Assembly: GCA_003242425.1 (NCBI GenBank)
Contig: QGUL01000039.1
Span: 1 to 9,680 of the forward strand
Reading direction: 5' to 3'
DNA: 9,680 bases
DNA from: Pseudomonadota bacterium
GTDB lineage: Bacteria; Pseudomonadota; Gammaproteobacteria; Burkholderiales; SG8-39
Shown here: positions 1-6,859 of the stretch, piece after piece
How positions within the stretch are numbered: the stretch's first letter is position 1
Layout of the letters: every line of letters starts with the position of its first letter
The notes under the pieces: model-generated
Told to the model about the DNA's origin: nothing
Seen by the model: the letters and a program-made list of their open reading frames with translations, nothing else
Database searches by the model: none
Position numbers and translations under genes: made by a program

Positions 1-254
1 GTGGCGGACACGCGCCGCAGTTCGCGATAGTTGTAGATCTCGCCGTTGAACACCACGACCAGGCGGCCGTCGGGAGAGCGCATCGGTTGTTCGCCGGTCA
101 CCAGGTCGATGACGGCCAACCGGGTGTGGCCGAGCACCACATGGTCGTCGGCCCAGATGTGCCGCGCATCTGGTCCGCGCGATCCCAGTGCACCCAGCGC
201 ACCTTCCGCCTGTTCCCGCCAGGGGCTTTGCACCAGACCGAAAATGCCGCACAT
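1..254 (-). CDS. asnB: Asparagine synthase (glutamine-hydrolysing)-type amidotransferase, N-terminal part, runs off the left edge
   Basis: Only the first 84 codons lie in the window; the gene continues past position 1. The protein begins MCGIFG, so after Met removal Cys2 would be the nucleophile of a class II (Ntn-type) glutamine amidotransferase domain, which releases ammonia from glutamine. Further family motifs are visible: RGPD at residues 26-29, GHTRLAVIDL around 42-51, and NGEIYN at 70-75, the glutamine-binding region. The C-terminal ATP-pyrophosphatase domain is outside the window, so the acceptor cannot be read here. The start is fixed by the obligatory MCG and lies only 2 bases after the stop of the upstream glycosyltransferase, so the genes are probably co-transcribed. 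Inference: AsnB-like proteins inside polysaccharide clusters often amidate sugar carboxyl groups rather than make free asparagine, and that is plausible here. Family assignment is firm; substrate is open. Confidence 0.92.
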   Translation of the reverse strand, partial: MCGIFGLVQSPWREQAEGALGALGSRGPDARHIWADDHVVLGHTRLAVIDLVTGEQPMRSPDGRLVVVFNGEIYNYRELRRVSA

Positions 255-256
255 GG

Positions 257-1351
257 CTACACCATCCCGCCGTCGCCGGCCGTCGCGAGGCGCTCGTAGG
301 CTTGGGCGACGCTCGCCGCGTGAAAGGCGCTCAGATCCACGTTTTCGATGGCCGGGCGTCTCTGCAATGCGCTCTCGATCGCTTCAGCGAGAGCGGTCGC
401 ATCATTCATGGGCACCAGACACTCGGGACATGCACCACCCAGAATCTCGCGCGGGCCCGACGGGCAGTCCGTGCTCACCACGGGCGTGTGCAGTGCCGCG
501 GCCTCCAGGATGACGTTCGGCATGCCTTCGTGATCCGAGCTCAGGACCAGCAATTGCGCCCGCGCGATCCACGGGTAGGGGTTCGGCTGGAATCCCGCAA
601 TCAGGACGCGGTCGTTCAGGCCGCGCTCCGCGATCATCGCCTGCAGCGCCGGCTCGGGTTGCGTCAACAGCACCAATATCATGTCCGCGCGCACGCGTTG
701 CCATGCATCGAGCAGGAGATCGTGCCGCTTCTGCCCCGCAAAGCGGCCCACATGGATGACATAAGGGCGGTCCGGAATCTCCGGCTGCGGCGCTTGCGCC
801 AGTTCCCGCAACGCGTCTACATCCAGCGGGTTGTAAATGCGCACAATTTGCGTGCGGTCGAGTCCGAGCCCCTCCCGTAGATCCCGGGCGACTCCGTCCG
901 ATACCGCCACGAGCTTCGCGCCGTCGTACAAGCGACGGTAGCGTTCTCGGCGGCGGCGGGCCTTCTCCGCCGGCAGGCGCCGCAATTCCGCCGACAAGGT
1001 GTTCGCGATGCGATGCCACAGGCGCGGCAAGCCCGCCAGCGCAGCCACCTAGTCCGCGAAGGGCAGCGTCGAAATGATGAGGTCGAACGCACCGTCGCGC
1101 TCCAGGCGCCGGACGAGGCGACGCAAGCGCCATGCGGCGACCCGTTTTCCGATGAAGCCTTTGCGACAAGGCTGCCCGGGTGCGGTCAGGCCGTGAACCG
1201 TCAACGCCGGATCGACCGCGTGATCGACGAGGTGCTCCAGCAGGATGACGTGCACCTCATGTTCCCGCGCGGACAGCAGGCTGGCGATGCGGAGGAACAC
1301 TTTTTCCGCTCCCCCGCCGCGCAGATTCGATGTGACGAGGGCGATCTTCAC
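257..1351 (-). pseudogene. GT4-family glycosyltransferase interrupted by one in-frame TAG codon (two intact half-ORFs)
   Basis: Read in one frame from GTG at 1351-1349 this is a full-length retaining glycosyltransferase of about 364 residues, with an amber codon as codon 101 (1051-1049). The N-terminal half shows the GT4 donor-side glycine loop SNLRGGGAEKV (residues 8-18) and ends LIISTLPFAD. After the TAG the frame continues with VAALAGLPRLWHRIANTLSAE and then a complete C-terminal Rossmann domain: HVGRFAGQKR, the EX7E motif E-GMPNVIL-E (residues 174 and 182 counted from the codon after the stop) and DCPSGPREIL. Nothing else is disrupted. The start overlaps the methyltransferase stop (GTGA, 1351-1348), so translation is probably coupled. 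A GTG at 1048-1046 follows the stop directly and could in principle restart translation, but no Shine-Dalgarno sequence precedes it. The TAG may be a recent CAG or GAG mutation, a sequencing error, or a suppressed codon. Role: transfer of an NDP-sugar in surface polysaccharide synthesis; the sugar is unknown. Confidence 0.85.
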
Positions 1352-2100
1352 CGCTCGGCAGACCTCAACCGGCGGCGCAAGCGGGCACCGAGGCGGTCCA
1401 GCATGCCGCGCAACGTCGCGCGCCTGAGCAACGACGTATAGCGTTGCGCCGGGTTGTACGGCACGCACGCGACCGTCGGACCGTAGCTGCGTCCCGGCTC
1501 CCTGTCTTCGCGCGCGACATCCGGATCGAGCGCGCGGCAAGCTGCGTCGAGAAAGGCATAGCGCTCGACGAATGCCGGCGCGTCGCTGTAGACCGTCTCG
1601 GGGACGTAGCGATCGAGGAACTTGCGCTCTTCGGTTCCCAGGCCGCAATCGTGAATGAAAACCGCCCTCGGCCGGCAGGATGCGAGCACCTTGAAAGCGA
1701 GCCGCAAGGCACGATAGCCCTTCGGTCCGTCGATCAACACGGCATCGCCTTCGCGCACGAGCTCGGGCAACATCCGCATTGCATCGCCGAACAGCAACTG
1801 CACGTTGCCGAACGGAGCGAGCCTTGCGGCGGCGACCGGCACATCCGGCGAATCCGGGTTGCGCTCGACACTGACGATCTCGCACTCCGGCAGGCACGTG
1901 GCGAGCAGATGGGTGCTCTGACCGCGGGCACGGCCCGATTCCACCACCCGTTCGGGCCGCTCGGGGCCCAGCGCGGCACACAGGAAGAGTATTTCGCTGA
2001 ACAGAACGCCCTTGTGCTCGTAAGGAATGTCTGCCACGGCTCGTGCGTAGTCGTCGGCAATGGCAGCCGCCTGGGCGAGGATGTGTTCGATGGTGATCAT
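1348..2100 (-). CDS. Class I SAM-dependent methyltransferase-like protein of a polysaccharide cluster
   Basis: A 250-residue soluble protein. The Rossmann-fold SAM-binding region is visible: motif I as VVESGRARGQST (residues 52-63), the acidic end of strand 2 as SVER (77-80, Glu79), and VLIDGPKG (121-128) followed by FIHDC (148-152). This resembles the class I/Methyltransf_24-like enzymes found in O-antigen and antibiotic sugar clusters. The Arg-rich C-terminus (from about 226) is less conserved-looking. I chose the ATG at 2100-2098 because an upstream extension would cross the promoter region, and because the minus-strand TATAAT lies about 38 bases before it. It is the first gene of the leftward unit and its stop overlaps the glycosyltransferase start by four bases. 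Expected role: methylation, possibly of a sugar, lipid-linked glycan or uronate; the substrate cannot be read from the sequence. I see no zinc ligands or second domain. Confidence 0.75.
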   Translation of the reverse strand: MITIEHILAQAAAIADDYARAVADIPYEHKGVLFSEILFLCAALGPERPERVVESGRARGQSTHLLATCLPECEIVSVERNPDSPDVPVAAARLAPFGNVQLLFGDAMRMLPELVREGDAVLIDGPKGYRALRLAFKVLASCRPRAVFIHDCGLGTEERKFLDRYVPETVYSDAPAFVERYAFLDAACRALDPDVAREDREPGRSYGPTVACVPYNPAQRYTSLLRRATLRGMLDRLGARLRRRLRSAER

Positions 2101-2137
2101 GGCGTGGGCCGCACGGCGCACCTGGGAAATGCGGCGG

Positions 2138-2143
2138 ATTATA
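2138..2143 (-). promoter_or_regulatory. Putative sigma70 -10 box for the leftward methyltransferase unit
   Basis: The minus strand reads a perfect TATAAT, preceded by CTTG, about 38 bases upstream of the methyltransferase ATG. At 16-18 bp spacing I see no good -35 hexamer (the region is GC-rich), so the promoter may be weak or need an activator. Assignment rests on the consensus -10 and its position in the divergent spacer. Confidence 0.5.
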
Positions 2144-2192
2144 CAAGCGGACACCCGGCCGCCCGATCGATGCGCCGTGAAATGGCTGAGCC

Positions 2193-2198
2193 TATAAT
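2193..2198 (+). promoter_or_regulatory. Putative sigma70 -10 box for the acyltransferase-tandem kinase unit
   Basis: A perfect TATAAT ends 25 bases before the acyltransferase ATG at 2224, giving a predicted leader of roughly 20 bases without an obvious Shine-Dalgarno sequence. No convincing -35 hexamer is seen 16-18 bp upstream. It faces the minus-strand TATAAT at 2138-2143, so the two promoters are divergent and about 50 bp apart. Confidence 0.55.
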
Positions 2199-2223
2199 CG
2201 ACGGCCACGCTTCATCCGCTTCC

Positions 2224-3090
2224 ATGATTCGTATCGGTCTATTTGTCGTCTGGCTGCTTCGTCTGCTGCCGTTCCCGGTCCTCAAACAAGTTGGCAAGGG
2301 ACTGGGCCTGGTCCTGTATGCGGCAGCGAAGGAACGCCGACGGATCGCCCGCATCAATCTCCGCCTCTGTTTTCCCGAACTCGACGAGCGTCAACGCGAA
2401 CGTCTGGTGCGCGCCCATTTCAAGGCGGCAGGCCGGGGACTGCTCGAACGCGGCATCCTGTGGTGGTCGTCGGCCGACCGCATCCGCCGCCTGGTCCGGC
2501 TCGAAGGCAAAGAGCATTTCGAGGCCGTCCGTGACCGTCCGGTCATCCTGCTCGCGCCGCATTTCGTCGGCATGGACATGGGCGGCGTGCGGTTTTCGAT
2601 CGACCACGATTGCGCATCCGTCTACGGTCCGCAACGCAACAAGGTGGCGAACCGCATGCTGCTGCGCGGCCGAACCCGGTTCGGCAACGCCCGGCTCATT
2701 TCCCGCAAGGAAGGCGTGCGCCCGATCATCGCGACGCTGCGGGAAGGATGGCCGCTCTATTACCTGCCGGACCAGGACTTCGGACCGCGCAACGCCATCT
2801 TCGCGCCGTTTTTCGGGATACCCGCCGCGACGCTCACCGCCTTGCCTCGGATCGCAAGAATCGCCGGAGCGGCGGTCGTCCCCTTCGTCACCCGCCAGAC
2901 GGAAGACGGTTACGTCGCCCGCTTCTACCCCGCCTGGGAAGGCTATCCGAGCGGCGATATCGAGGCCGACACGGCCCGAATGAACGCGTTCATCGAAAGC
3001 CTCGTGCGCGAAATGCCCGAACAGTATTACTGGCTGCATCGGCGCTTCAAAACCCGTCCGCCCGGCGAACCCTCGCTCTATCGCTCATGA
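2224..3090 (+). CDS. lpxL: Lipid A biosynthesis (KDO)2-lipid IVA acyltransferase, HtrB/LpxL family
   Basis: A 288-residue inner-membrane-anchored acyltransferase, the usual family length being about 290-310. A hydrophobic anchor (about residues 4-20, IGLFVVWLLRLLPFPVL) is followed by the lysophospholipid acyltransferase fold. The catalytic HX4D motif is HFVGMD with His113 and Asp118. Other family signatures are VYGPQRNK (133-140), YLPDQDFG (180-187), FFGIPAAT (196-203) and the C-terminal YYWLHRRFKTRP. Known family role: transfer of a secondary acyl chain from acyl-ACP to the lipid A precursor on the cytoplasmic side. The ATG at 2224 puts the anchor at the N-terminus as in homologues; the in-frame ATG at 2182 would lie upstream of the predicted promoter. 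The stop overlaps the next gene's start (ATGA), implying translational coupling to a tandem kinase. Which acyl position is modified (LpxL, LpxM or LpxP type) cannot be decided here. Confidence 0.88.
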   Translation: MIRIGLFVVWLLRLLPFPVLKQVGKGLGLVLYAAAKERRRIARINLRLCFPELDERQRERLVRAHFKAAGRGLLERGILWWSSADRIRRLVRLEGKEHFEAVRDRPVILLAPHFVGMDMGGVRFSIDHDCASVYGPQRNKVANRMLLRGRTRFGNARLISRKEGVRPIIATLREGWPLYYLPDQDFGPRNAIFAPFFGIPAATLTALPRIARIAGAAVVPFVTRQTEDGYVARFYPAWEGYPSGDIEADTARMNAFIESLVREMPEQYYWLHRRFKTRPPGEPSLYRS

Positions 3091-4478
3091 CCAGCCAGGA
3101 CAACTACAGCGGTGTGAAGCTGCCGTACCGGCTGACGGTCGACGGTCTCGACCTGGAATGTCATACGCTTCTACGGCATCTTCCCGAGCGGCGGATCGTT
3201 TGCGCCGGCACCTGGAACGGCCAGGAGGTCGTCGCAAAGATCTACCTGCCGCACCGCCGCGCCCGCTTCCACGCCTGGCGTGAGGAACGCGGCGTGCGCG
3301 CCATGCTCGAACGGGGAATCGTGACGCCCCGACTCCTGTATGCGGGACGAACCGCGACGGGCTTTGTCCTCCTGTTCGAACGCATCCCGAACGCGCAGTC
3401 CGCACGCGAGGTCTGGGCAACCGCCGATATGGCGTTGCGGGGACGGCTGCTCGAACAGATGGTGCAAGCCGTCGCCGCGCAACACGAGGCCGGACTGGTC
3501 CAGCACGATCTGCATCTCGGCAATTTCCTATGCGCCGAAGGCCGCGTGTATTGCATCGACGGCGACGGTATCCGAACCGCGCGCTGGCTCGGAAGGCGGC
3601 GCGCACTCGGCAATCTAGCGCTCCTGTTGGCACAGCTGCAACCGGAGAACGACGCGCTGTTCGACGGCGCCTACCGCTGCTACATCGAAGCGCGGGGATG
3701 GGAATCGAGCGATGCGCGGCAAAAGGCCTTCCTCGAGCGCGTGCGCACGCGGCGCACCGCCTGCATCGACGCCCATCTCGCAAGCAAGGTGTTTCGGGAA
3801 TGCACCGCCTTCGCAGCGCAAAAGAGCGCCCGGCGCTTCACTGTCATCGACCGCCGGTATGACAGCCCCGCGCTGCGCGAGCTGCTTGACGATCTAGACC
3901 GGCACGTGGATGCGGGCAAACCGTTGAAGCGCGGCCGCACCAGCACCGTCTCCCTGATCGCGGCAAACGGCCTGCCGCTGGTGGCGAAGCGCTATAACAT
4001 CAAATCGTTCTGGCACGGCATGTTGCGGGCCTTCCAGCCGACACGGGCCGCGATCTCCTGGCGCAACGGTCATCGCCTGGTGCTGTACGGCATCCCGACG
4101 CCGCAACCGGTCGCACTCGTGGAAAAGCGCTTCGGTCCGCTCCGGAACGTGTCCTACGTGCTGACCGAGTACGTCGAAGGCGAGAACGCCTATGCCTTCT
4201 TCGATCGTTGCACGCCCGAGGAAGCCTCGAGCGTTGTCGAGAAGATCGTGCGGATCCTGAAGCAGCTCCGGTCCCTTCGGCTGGGCCACGGCGATTTGAA
4301 AGCCACGAACCTCCTGGTCGGCACAGACGCTGTCTATCTCACCGATCTCGATGCGATGCGGCAGTACCGGACCGAACGTTCGGCCGAATCCGCGCATCAG
4401 GCGGACCTGGATCGCTTCATGCAGAACTGGAACGACAAGCCGGCGGTCGATGCGCTGTTTCGGCGGTTGCTGAACTGA
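3087..4478 (+). CDS. Tandem-domain LPS/WaaP-like kinase (two kinase-like domains in one protein)
   Basis: A 463-residue soluble protein containing two kinase-fold halves. Domain 1 (about 25-235) has an ATP-anchoring lysine in VVAKIYL (Lys51), a catalytic loop QHDLHLGNF with Asp141 and Asn146, and a metal-binding IDGD (Asp158, Asp160). Domain 2 (about 275-463) has a glycine turn KRGRTST, lysine LVAKRYN (Lys301), catalytic loop GHGDLKATN with Asp403 and Asn408, and TDLD (Asp420, Asp422). Both halves therefore look catalytically complete. The HXDXXXXN loops resemble bacterial sugar kinases of the Kdo/WaaP type more than regulatory Ser/Thr kinases; no membrane segment is seen. The start is the ATG at 3087, overlapping the acyltransferase stop by ATGA. 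By context it probably phosphorylates a lipid A, Kdo or core sugar, perhaps two positions; that is inference. It ends directly against the oppositely oriented membrane-protein gene. It could instead phosphorylate a protein or a lipid carrier. Confidence 0.78.
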   Translation: MTSQDNYSGVKLPYRLTVDGLDLECHTLLRHLPERRIVCAGTWNGQEVVAKIYLPHRRARFHAWREERGVRAMLERGIVTPRLLYAGRTATGFVLLFERIPNAQSAREVWATADMALRGRLLEQMVQAVAAQHEAGLVQHDLHLGNFLCAEGRVYCIDGDGIRTARWLGRRRALGNLALLLAQLQPENDALFDGAYRCYIEARGWESSDARQKAFLERVRTRRTACIDAHLASKVFRECTAFAAQKSARRFTVIDRRYDSPALRELLDDLDRHVDAGKPLKRGRTSTVSLIAANGLPLVAKRYNIKSFWHGMLRAFQPTRAAISWRNGHRLVLYGIPTPQPVALVEKRFGPLRNVSYVLTEYVEGENAYAFFDRCTPEEASSVVEKIVRILKQLRSLRLGHGDLKATNLLVGTDAVYLTDLDAMRQYRTERSAESAHQADLDRFMQNWNDKPAVDALFRRLLN

Positions 4479-6041
4479 TCATCGCGCGAGATCCGATTGC
4501 CGCCCGGCAGCCTTCGCTGTGTGTGCGTTCAGGATATCGGCTGCTTTGAAAATCCGCACGCGATCGTTTCTCTCGTTGCGGAACTCCCGCAGCGGCACAA
4601 TACCGCTCAGGTTTTCCGGTTCTTTCCCATCCCGGCCGAGCAGGATTACGACATAGTCGTAGTTCTGCAACGCCGCGTCCGAGGCGACGACCTCTTCGAC
4701 GGGAGGCTGCGTGCGCTTCCATTCGTCGCCCCGTTTCGCGGCGTAGTAACCGACGATCGTGCTCTCGCTATAGATGCGCGCATCGGCAGGCGTCTGGGTG
4801 CGCAGCCATTGGCCGGCTTCCTTCAAATACGCCTTGGAAACGCCGAACGAAAAGAGGCTGTCGACAACCATGAACAGAAAGAGCGCGACCGCCGCGACGA
4901 AAGGCCAGTTGCGCGCGGGACGGTTTCCCCTCCACTGCTTCCAGCGGTCGTAGGCGCGGCTCAGACCGAACGGCACCATCAGTGCAAGGGTCAGGCCGAG
5001 CGTCATCACATACCGTCCCGTGAGGAAGAACTGCACGACCACGAACGCCAGCAAGATGCCGAAGTTCAACACCACGGCGAGCCAGAACGCCTGGGTCTGC
5101 CGATGGGGATAAGCCGAAGGCCGGGCACCGAATGCCAACCCTGCAATGCCGAGCGCGCCGACGCTCTTGACGGTATGCGTGAGCAGAATGAGCAACAGGA
5201 TCGTAAAGACCGCGGGCAAGGCAAAGCCCGTCGAATACTTGGGCAGTACGATTTGCCCGAGGCTTGCCGCTTTCTCGCCCAGACCGGCGCTGATCTGCGA
5301 GCGCAGGAGCTCGATCCACATGAGCGGCTCGTTCAAGCGCCCCAGAAAAGCCTGCATCCCTTCGATACGAAGCCAGACAAGAGTGATCGCCGCCGCTACG
5401 GCCAGGCCGAGATTCAACTGCAGGAAGCGCACGATCCGCTGACACCAGGGACTCGGGCGGTCGAAAAAGGCGACCAGCGGCATCCCGACCAGGAAAACGA
5501 GGCCTTCGAGCCTGAACAGCGTCGCGACAATCATCGACGCCCCCCAACCCGCCGCGGCGCCCCAACCGGGATTGCGCTGGAATTTGAAGATCGCCAGCAG
5601 GGCGAGCATGTAGAACGGCCAGAAGCCGATGTCCCGTATCACGAACCCGCGATAGTCGTTGACGGACGGCAACGCGAGAAAGAACGCCAGCGCGATGAGA
5701 AGGTCGCGACGCGAACCCCCGAGCGCCTCGATGCACGCCACATAAGCCCATGCCAGGAGCGCATAGAAGGCTGTGTTGAGGATGTACGCCGCGATATCGA
5801 ATCCCGCGCCGGTCGCCTTCTGGACGACGGCGATGAGGATGGAGTAGAGCGGCCAGGGGTAGATTTCCGCCGCTTCCTGCCAACGGCCTTCGGCGAACGC
5901 TTCGGCGCTCTTGATGTAGAGCACGCCGTCGTCGTTGAGCACGTTGTCCATGCACAACAGCCATACGGATAGCGCGACGCTCGCCAGGGCGGCCGTGATT
6001 TCCAATCCTCTTGTTCGCGTTGTTGTCATCGCCTTGAGCAT
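4479..6041 (-). CDS. Multi-spanning GT-C-like membrane glycosyltransferase (PMT/ArnT-like fold)
   Basis: A 520-residue integral membrane protein with roughly ten hydrophobic helices up to about residue 400 and a hydrophilic C-terminal domain of about 120 residues. The first predicted periplasmic loop carries NDDGVLY (36-42), the kind of acidic motif used catalytically by GT-C enzymes with polyprenyl-phosphate-sugar donors. Other striking polar residues at membrane edges are IRDIGF (135-140), LFRLEG (175-180) and TGRY (341-344). The C-terminal part has WLRTQTPADARIYSES and a Rossmann-like YDYVVILLG strand. The start is uncertain: ATG at 6041 or the in-frame ATG at 6029; an inverted repeat sits just before the first, and AAGG precedes the second. 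It follows waaP by 32 bases. Inference: it decorates lipid A or core with a sugar from a lipid-linked donor in the periplasm. The family is recognisable only at the fold level, so the substrate is unknown. A non-enzymatic membrane role is less likely. Confidence 0.7.
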   Translation of the reverse strand: MLKAMTTTRTRGLEITAALASVALSVWLLCMDNVLNDDGVLYIKSAEAFAEGRWQEAAEIYPWPLYSILIAVVQKATGAGFDIAAYILNTAFYALLAWAYVACIEALGGSRRDLLIALAFFLALPSVNDYRGFVIRDIGFWPFYMLALLAIFKFQRNPGWGAAAGWGASMIVATLFRLEGLVFLVGMPLVAFFDRPSPWCQRIVRFLQLNLGLAVAAAITLVWLRIEGMQAFLGRLNEPLMWIELLRSQISAGLGEKAASLGQIVLPKYSTGFALPAVFTILLLILLTHTVKSVGALGIAGLAFGARPSAYPHRQTQAFWLAVVLNFGILLAFVVVQFFLTGRYVMTLGLTLALMVPFGLSRAYDRWKQWRGNRPARNWPFVAAVALFLFMVVDSLFSFGVSKAYLKEAGQWLRTQTPADARIYSESTIVGYYAAKRGDEWKRTQPPVEEVVASDAALQNYDYVVILLGRDGKEPENLSGIVPLREFRNERNDRVRIFKAADILNAHTAKAAGRQSDLAR

Positions 6042-6055
6042 CTGCGGTCCCGCAG
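6042..6055 (-). repeat. Perfect 6-bp inverted repeat abutting the membrane-protein start
   Basis: CTGCGG and CCGCAG arms separated by two bases occupy the last 14 bases before the ATG at 6041-6039. As RNA it could form a 5-bp stem with a 4-base loop over the ribosome-binding region. It is short and may be chance in GC-rich DNA. Confidence 0.35.
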
Positions 6056-6073
6056 CCGTAATTTGGCGCCGAC

Positions 6074-6859
6074 CTAGAGTCGGTGCGCTTTGCCGTAAAG
6101 GCGCTCTCCCCGCCTGACGACTCGTGTCCAGAACGACGATTCTTCGGCGAGCACGGCGCGCAACGGGCGTTGGCGGTATGCCTTCAGGAACCTCAGCCGG
6201 TCACGGTGCGTGAGGCCGATGTCGAGGCTGGAAAAATAGAGCCCGCCGAGATCCTTGATCAACCATCGCCGCGGGACGGTCTTGCGCAATTGCGCACGAT
6301 GCAGATCCATCAGATACAAGCGATCTTCGCGTCCGTCCCGGTAGCGGCGGAAATGGCAGATGTAGAAGTCGCGGTGGTTGACGCCGCCTTGGTGCAGCCG
6401 CCTAGCAATTTCGGCAACCTGCGCGATCAATTGCCACTTGAAGCGCGGCGCAGGAGGCGCGTGCTTCCAGTTCTCGGTAAGTTGTTCCAGGGTGAGGGTG
6501 TCGCCCAGATCCTCGGTGACAACGAAGGATTCGATGCGCGCCGGATTGCCGCCGCGCGCGCCGTAGCCAACCACACGCGGCACGGCGATGCCCAGTTCGC
6601 CGGCGCGCTCGATGGCGCGCACTTCGTTCAGCGCGCTGAGCACCGGCAGCTTGAGGGTAACGAGGTTCTTGAGGATCTCCGTCCACCCGACGCCGAAATG
6701 CGCCTTGATGAAGTAGCGTCTGCCGCCGCATTCGATACGCGAGGTGCGCCGCGTCGCGACCTGTCGGATCACCTCGCCCTGCAGGTTGAGGACGTCGTCG
6801 AAGCCGTCCCGCCCGCCGAGGCGCGCGCGAAAATCGGGCGCGAGGTAGAAGACGTTCAT
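6074..6859 (-). CDS. waaP: Lipopolysaccharide core heptose(I) kinase RfaP/WaaP
   Basis: A 261-residue cytoplasmic kinase, matching the usual length of about 265. It phosphorylates the first heptose of the LPS inner core with ATP, a modification known to stabilise the outer membrane. Features: the conserved opening with LAPDF and FDDVLNLQGEVIRQV (residues 20-34), the ATP lysine in YFIKAHFG (Lys52), the signature catalytic loop NHRDFYICHF (161-170, catalytic Asp164), and the metal-binding MDLHRAQ (184-190, Asp185). The following RWLIKDLGGLYFSS is also typical of WaaP. The start ATG (6859-6857) overlaps the waaG stop by ATGA, so the two are translationally coupled; an upstream in-frame extension would lie inside waaG. 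The membrane GT-C-like gene follows 32 bases downstream. Nothing is missing or truncated, and the assignment is secure at family level. Confidence 0.93.
   Translation of the reverse strand: MNVFYLAPDFRARLGGRDGFDDVLNLQGEVIRQVATRRTSRIECGGRRYFIKAHFGVGWTEILKNLVTLKLPVLSALNEVRAIERAGELGIAVPRVVGYGARGGNPARIESFVVTEDLGDTLTLEQLTENWKHAPPAPRFKWQLIAQVAEIARRLHQGGVNHRDFYICHFRRYRDGREDRLYLMDLHRAQLRKTVPRRWLIKDLGGLYFSSLDIGLTHRDRLRFLKAYRQRPLRAVLAEESSFWTRVVRRGERLYGKAHRL

Noticed and set aside
1444..2223. Long N-terminal extension of the acyltransferase frame
   Set aside because: It is antisense to the methyltransferase gene and lies upstream of the TATAAT at 2193-2198. The membrane anchor and family similarity begin at the ATG at 2224; the in-frame ATG at 2182 is also upstream of the promoter.
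2239..3039. 266-codon minus-strand frame
   Set aside because: It is a shadow of the acyltransferase gene, whose HX4D and other motifs show which strand is coding.
2610..3086. Upstream extension of the tandem kinase frame
   Set aside because: It overlaps the acyltransferase in another frame and gives Arg/Pro-rich sequence; the ATGA-overlapping ATG at 3087 is the natural start.
4497..5972. A 491-codon open frame on the plus strand
   Set aside because: It is antisense to the membrane protein gene. Its product is a low-complexity, Arg/Glu/Gln-rich polypeptide with no recognisable domain, as expected from the complement of a GC-rich coding frame.
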